Positions 58,320-64,000 of a stretch of DNA of 64,000 bases are shown here, one piece after another. Position 1 is the first letter of the stretch. The number at the start of each line of letters is the position of its first letter. Location of the stretch: the NCBI GenBank assembly GCA_029961685.1, contig JARWKL010000015.1:13886801-13950800 (forward strand), written 5' to 3'. This DNA is from Aristolochia californica (Eukaryota; Streptophyta; Magnoliopsida; Piperales; Aristolochiaceae). A program made the position numbers and the translations under genes. The notes below the pieces were generated by a model. The model had not been told where the DNA came from and ran no database searches. It was given only the letters and a program-made list of their open reading frames with translations.

Positions 58320-58726
58320 TGTTGGAAGATGAGATCAAACCCAAACGACCAAGGCCCACATATGTAAGATTATTCTAAGATGGGCCACATGACCAAGGAA
58401 GGCCCACAAGATGGGCCCAACCCTTAAGAAATAGGACCCACAATGAATACCAAGAGTTGGCATCCGTATCACATCAGTTGGAAGATCAAGAAGGACTCAC
58501 AAAAGTATCTTTATCTTAGGGTCACGACCAAGAAGAGTTTTAGTTTAAGTTATATTTGTCTTTTATCAATATTGAGTGACCTAATTATGATAGAACTTAC
58601 CTTAAGTGTTAGAGTTTGGGTGTAATTGGGACAAGGGTAGTTTTATTGTAATTAGACTCTACTACTATTTGATTACAACAAGTTATTGATGTCAATGAAG
58701 TATTTCACTTTCCCATAAATTCAACA
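58320..58726 (+). repeat. 3' LTR of A2, core promoter deleted (407 bp)
   Basis: TGTTGGAAGATGAG start, AAATTCAACA end, followed by TAAGT. At about 58660 it reads CTACTACTATTTGATTAC in place of the ~31-bp stretch with the TATA palindrome. The deletion is in the same place as in the A1 3' LTR, so it predates the higher-order duplication. Confidence 0.92.
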
Positions 58727-61700
58727 TAAGTCATTTCTAACAAAAATTATTGCCGTTACCCATCCTTAATCAATCAAAACCTTTATGATGATCTATGATT
58801 ATTAGGTCAGCATTTTGTAAATGGTAAAAAGGTGGGTTGTTTGGCTCGGGTGAATATTCCACCGCACGTTAACTTGAGAATTTAGTTTTTTCTACTCAAA
58901 TTTTTTTTTTCATTAGGTCATTTGCATCTTCAACATGTTTTAGGCATGAATATATTTGAAACTAGTTAGGATCAATTATAAATCTCTTTCTTATAAAATT
59001 CCTTGCTATTAGGGGTTGTACTAGGGGAATTTCCCAAACATGGATAACAAAAACTTTGGTGTTCATTTTTTGTCCGTGCAAAATTTTTTCTTCACTTACT
59101 TTTATTATAGTTTAAATTTTTTGCATTGATAAACTCTAAATTTTCGTTTTGTTGTGATCTATTTGCCTTATCTTTATTTTCACGAGAAAAATGGGAGAGT
59201 GAAAACAAAACTAGGGATTTGAAAAAAATTGAACATTGAAAATCAAAAATCACAAATGTTAAGGGAGATAATTCCAAAAATTATATGTGATTGTTAGGGA
59301 TTCTAAACTCTTTTAGTTTTTTATATATAAGGTTTTGCAATCATCGAAAAACAAGGGGCAAGGCATTTTTAACTGAGTGTTGGCTCTCAAACCACAAGTC
59401 ATTTCTAACAAAATTATAGCCATTACGCATCATTAATCAATCAAAATCTTTACAATGATCGATGATTTTTAGGTCCGTTTTTTGTAAATAGGCAAAACCT
59501 GGTTTGTTTGGCTCTGGTAAATATCCCACCGCACGCTAACTTGAGAATTTAATTTTTTCTACTCAAATTTTTTGAATCATTAGGTCATTTACATCTTCAA
59601 CATGTTTCAGGCACACATATCCATATTTAAATCTTGTTAGGATCAATTAGAAATCTCTCTCTTATAAAATTCCAAGCTATTAAGTGTTGTGCTAGTGGAA
59701 TTTCCCACATATGGACAAGAAAACTTTGGTGTTCATTTTTAGTGCGTGAAAACATTTTCTTCACTTACATTTATTATAGTTTTCTAGTTTTTGCACACAT
59801 AAACTCTTAATTTTTCATTTTTTTGTGATCTATTTTACTTATCTTTTTGTTTACGAGAAAAAAGGGATAGTGAAGATTCAAGTTTGGATTTGAAAAAAAA
59901 TTGAACATCCGAAATTGAAATGGACAAATGCAGAGAGAGAAAAATCAAAAAAGTATCTGGGATTTTTTGGGATTGTAAACACTTTCATTTTTTTATATAT
60001 TAGGTTATGCAATCATCGAAAAATGGGTGGCGAGGTCATTTCTAAAAAAATTATTGCCGTCACGCATCAATAATCGATCAAAACCTTTATGATGATCTAT
60101 GATTGTTAGGTCAGCATTTTTTAAAAGGGAAAAAATTGGGTTGTTCGGCTCGGGTGAATATCCCACCTCACATTAACTTGAGAATTTAATTTTTTTACTA
60201 GAAATTTTTTGGTCATTAGGTCATTTGCATCTTCAACATGTTTCAGGCATGCATATCCATATTTGAAACATTTTAGGATCAATTAGAAATCTCTTTCTTA
60301 TAAAATTCCTTGCTTTTAGGGGTTGTACTAGTGAAATTTCAGAAACATGGATAACAAAAACTTTGGTGTTCATTTTTAGTGCGTTAAAATTTTTTATTTA
60401 TTTACTTTTATTATAGTTTTCAATTTTTTGCATACATAAACTCTAAAATTTCATTTAGTTGTGATCTATTTCTCTTATCTTTTTCGTTTACGAGAAAAAT
60501 GGGAGAGAGAAAACTGAAGTTTGGATTTTAAAAAAAATTGAACATCCATAATCGAAATTCACAAATGCAGAGGGAGATAATTGCAAAAGGTATCTCTGGT
60601 TTTTAGGGATTGTAAACTCTTTTAGTTTTTTCTATATTAGGTTTTACAATCATCAGAAAACAGGGTGTGAGGCCTTTTTAACTGAGTGTTGGCTCCCAAA
60701 CCATAAGTCATTTACAACAAAAATTATTGCCATTACGCATCATTAATCGATCAAAACCTTTACGACGATCTATGATGGTTACGTGAGCATTTTGTAAATG
60801 GGATAAAAGTGGGTGGTTTGTCTCGGGTGAATATCCCACCGCACATTAACTTGAGAATTTTTTTTTTTCTACTCCGTGAAATTTTGTGGTCATTAGGTCA
60901 TTTGCATCTTCAACATGTTTCGGGCAAGCATATCCATATTTGAAACATCTTAGGATAGATTAGAAATCTCTTCCTTATAAAATTTCATGCTCTTAGGGGT
61001 TGTACTAGTGGAATTTCCCAAACATGGATAACAAAAACTTTGGTGTTTCTTTTTAGTGTGTGAAAAAAATTTCTTCACTTACATTTATTATAGTTTTCAA
61101 TTTTTTGCATACATAGCCTCTAAATTTTTAATTTTTTGTCATCTATTTGCCTTATCTTTTTTGTTTATGAGAAAAATGGGAGAATGAAAACACAAGTTTG
61201 GATTTGAAAAAAAATTGAACATCCAAAATTGAAATACACAAATGTTGAGAGAGATAATTCCAAAAAGTATCTGTGATTTTTTGTGATTGTAAACTCTTTT
61301 ATTTTTATATATTTTAGGATTTGCAATCATCAGAAAACGGGGGAAAATGCATTTTTAACTGAGTGTTGACTCCCAAACCATAAGTCTTCTACTTAAAATT
61401 ATAGCCATTACACACCATTAATCGATCAAAACCTTTACAATGATCTATGATTGTTAGGTCAGCTTTTTGTAAATAGGTAAAAAGTGGGTTGTTTGGCTCG
61501 AGTAAATATCCCTCCGCATGTTAACTTGAGGATTTAATTTTTTTTGCACCTTGAAAATTTTAAATCATTACGTCATTTGCATCTTCAACATGTTTTAGGA
61601 ATGCATATCATTATTTAAATCTTGTTAGGATCAATTAGAAATCTCTTTCATATAAAATTCCAAGCTATTAGGGGTTGTACTAGTGGAATTTTCCAAATAT

Positions 61701-64000
61701 GGATAACAAAACAATGGTTTTCATTTTTAGTGCGTGAAGTTTTTTTCTTCACTTACATTTATTATAGTTTTCAATTTTTTAGAAACATAAACTATAAAAT
61801 TTTCATTTTGTTGTGAACTATTTTCCTTTTCTTTTTACTTACGAGAAAAAAGGGAGCGTGAAAACTGAAGTTTGGATTTGAAAAAAATGAACATCTAAAA
61901 TGGAAATGCACAAATATAGAGACAGATAAGTCCAAAAAATATCTGTGATTTTTATGGACTGTAAACTCTTTCAGATTTTTATATATTAGGTTCTGAAATC
62001 AATGAAAAATGGGGAGGGGGGGCAAGGGGAATTTTAACTGAGTGTTGACTCCCAAACCATAAGTCATTTCTAACAAAAGTTATTACCGTTATGCTTCATT
62101 AATTGATCAAAAGTTTACGATGATCTATGATTGTTAGGTCAGCATTTTTTAAATGGGAAAAAAATGGGTTGTTTGGCTCGGGTGAATATCCCACCGCATA
62201 TTAACTTGAGAATTTAATTTTTTCTACTCCTTGAAATTTTTTGGTCATTAGATCATTTGCATCTTCAACATGTTTTAGGCATGCATATCCATATTTGAAA
62301 CATGTTAGGATAGATTAGAAATCTCTTTCTTTTAAAATTCCATGCTTTTAGGGGTTGTACTAGTGGAATTTTCCAAACATGGATAACAAAAACTTTGGTG
62401 GTTATTTTTAGTGCATGAAAAGTTTTTCTTCACTTACATTTATTATAGCTTTCAATTTTTTGCATACATAAACTCTATATTTTTCATTTTGTTGTGATCT
62501 ATTTGCCTAGTCTTTTTTGTTTACGAGAAAAATGGGAGAGTGAAAACTCTAGTTTGGATTTGAAAAAAAATTAAACATCCAAAATCGAAATACACAAATG
62601 TTGAGGACATAATTCCAAAAAGTATCTGTGACTTTTAGTGACTTTTAACTCTTTTAGTATTTTGTATATTAGGTTTTGCAATCATCGAAAAATGGGGGGT
62701 GAGGTATTTTTAACTGAGTGTTGACTCCCAAACCATAAGTCATTTCTAACAAAAATTATAGCCATTACACTTCATTAATCGATCAAAACCTTTATGATGA
62801 TCTATGATTGTTAGGTTAGGTTTTTGTAAGTAGGCAAAAATTGGGTTGTTTGGCTCTGGTAAATATCCCACCGCACGTTAACTTGAGAATTTATTTTTTT
62901 CTACACCTAGAAATTTTTAAATCATTAGGTCATTTGCATCTTCAATATGTTTCGGGCATGCACATCCATATTTAAATCTTGTTAGGATTAGAAATATCTT
63001 TCTCATAAAATTTCAAGCTATTGCGTGAAATTTTTTTCTTCACTTAATTTTATTTTTCAATTTTATAAAAACATAAACTCTTAAATTTTCATTTTGTTGT
63101 GATCTATTTGCCTGATCATTTTGTTTACGAGAAAAAAAGGGACAGTGAAAACTCAAGTTTGGATTTCACAAAAAATTGAACATCCAAAATGGAAATGCTC
63201 AAATGCAGAGAGAGATAATTCCAAAAAGTATCTGTGATTTTTAAGGAATGTAAACTCTTTAAGATTTTTATATATTAGGTTCTGCAAACAATGGAAAAGG
63301 GAATTTTAACTGAGTGTTGACTCCCAAAACATAAGTCATTTTTAACAAAAATTATTGCCGTTACACATCATTAATCAATCAAAACCTTTACGGTGATCTA
63401 TGATTTATAGGTCAACTTTTTGTAAATGGGCAAAAAATGGGTTGTTTGGTTCGGGTGGATATCCCACTACACGTTAACTTGAGAATTTAATTTTTCTACT
63501 CCTTGAAATTATTAATCATTAGGTCATATGCATCTTCAACATGTTTCAGGCATGCATATCCATATTTAAAATCATGTTAGGAACGATTTGAAATCTCTTT
63601 CTTATAAAACTCCAAGCTATTAGGGGTTGTACTAGTAGAATTTCCCTAACATGGATAACAAAACTTTGGTGTTCATTTTAAGTGCGTGAAAAAATTTTAT
63701 TCACTTATATTTATTATAGTTTTCAATTTTTTGTATACAAAAACTCTAAAAGTTTCATTTTGTTGTGATCTATATGCCTTATCATTTCTTTTACGTGAAA
63801 AAAGGGAGAGTGAAAACTCGATTTTGGATTTGAAAAAAAATTGAACATCCAAAATGGAAATGCATAAATGCAAAGAGAGATAATTCCAAAACGTATATAT
63901 GATTTTTTTGGATTTTAAACTATTTTGTTTTTATATATTAGGTTTGCACCATTAATCGATTAAAACCTTTTAGATGATCTATGATTTATAGTTCAGCTTG
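58727..64000 (+). repeat. Satellite block 5
   Basis: Nearly eight monomers, same orientation, cut by the window end. Landmarks at 59391, 60690, 61367, 62046, 62722 and 63318. Two monomers have lost the landmark: near 60037 (GGCGAGGTCATTTCTAAAA) and near 63945 (TAGGTTTGCACCATTAATC). It starts with the TAAGT target duplication of A2. Confidence 0.96.
59391..64000 (+). repeat. 11-monomer higher-order repeat, copy 3 (partial, cut by window end)
   Basis: Landmarks 59391, about 60037 (landmark deleted, as in copy 2), 60690, 61367, 62046, 62722 and 63318 match copy 2 at offsets of 10302, 10272, 10274, 10246, 10247 and 10167. It has its own extra deletions at 63022 (AAGCTATT joined to GCGTGAAA) and 63945 (GGTTTGCA joined to CCATTAATCGAT). 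If the repeat continues, a third A-type element should lie about 2 kb beyond the window. Confidence 0.8.

Larger units (their letters stand above)
55856..58726 (+). mobile_element. Copia-type non-autonomous LTR element A2, complete
   Basis: The best preserved member: 5' LTR 55856-56292, primer site at 56293, internal region of about 2.03 kb, polypurine tract GAGGGGGAG (58311-58319), 3' LTR 58320-58726, and flanking TAAGT duplications. The internal order is as in A1, but without the satellite intruder and with five rather than three 58-bp units. The coding potential is gone: only remnants of pol C-terminal sequence (CSKLGVHVV before the polypurine tract, and an older copy near 57330) and unrecognised short frames remain. 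Mobilisation would have needed proteins from an intact copia relative elsewhere. It sits at the same monomer phase as A1, so the two share one insertion event. Confidence 0.92.
49089..59390 (+). repeat. 11-monomer higher-order repeat, copy 2 (contains element A2)
   Basis: One full period of 10302 bp: eleven monomers (landmarks 49089, about 49750 with the landmark deleted, 50418, 51093, 51800, 52475, 53151, 53820, 54491, 55168, 55838) plus the 2871-bp element A2. Variants such as TTGTCCGTG (48775/59072), AAAAATGGGTGG (49726/60020), GAAAAACGGGGG-like (51059/61334) and CCGTTTGTAAATAGG-like forms recur at the expected offset in copy 3. The variant with GTAAATAGG and CTCTGGTAAATATCCC recurs mostly every third monomer, so a 3-monomer pattern is nested inside. 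Confidence 0.82.

Noticed and set aside
1..64000. CRISPR-like array because of regular repetition.
   Set aside because: The repeat unit is about 676 bp with no short repeat/unique spacer pattern, and the sequence is eukaryotic.
1..64000. tRNA, rRNA or small RNA genes.
   Set aside because: I saw no cloverleaf-like or rRNA-like sequence. The only tRNA-related motif is the primer-binding site of the copia-like elements.
1..64000. A previously undescribed gene system such as defence, toxin or biosynthetic cluster.
   Set aside because: There are no intact genes in the window. All credible coding signal is decayed retroelement sequence.

Overview
The window is plant repetitive DNA, probably pericentromeric or other constitutive heterochromatin of a dicot-like nuclear genome. 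I find no intact protein-coding gene, rRNA, tRNA or CRISPR array. About 83 percent is one AT-rich satellite of about 676 bp per monomer, head to tail and always in the same orientation. The plant call rests on the inserted retroelements: a Ty1/copia-type family with a tRNA-iMet primer-binding site and the usual copia end (pol stop codon running into GAGGGGGAG), and one degenerate Ty3/gypsy-type element.

Layout: satellite 1-20394; copia-derived element B (5' truncated) 20395-22984; satellite 22985-27262; gypsy-derived wreck 27263-29419; satellite 29420-45110; copia-derived element A1 45111-48425; satellite 48426-55855; copia-derived element A2 55856-58726; satellite 58727-64000. The satellite has local higher-order structure. 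A 4-monomer repeat of about 2.68 kb runs from about 3.8 to 11.8 kb (a 3-monomer version precedes it). A much larger 11-monomer repeat of about 10.3 kb fills about 40-64 kb.

The most interesting structure is in the second half. A1 and A2 are the same ancestral insertion: same position in the monomer and the same 5-bp target duplication TAAGT on both sides. They were copied together with the surrounding monomers, so an LTR retrotransposon has become part of a satellite higher-order repeat. A1 is further altered. About 0.6 kb made of the end of a B-type LTR plus the satellite that flanks B at 22985-23513 has been placed inside its 5' LTR, exactly at a 19-bp palindromic TATA element. The same palindrome is deleted from the 3' LTRs of both A copies.

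Each monomer carries a G run at a fixed phase, usually 4-8 G. In ten monomers it has expanded to 14-39 G, always on the + strand. Other recurring themes are microhomology-bounded deletions inside monomers, truncated LTRs joined head to tail, and a degenerate GC-rich antisense reading frame inside the gypsy element. I saw no new gene system. What is new here is structural: satellite evolution, transposon capture and template switching.
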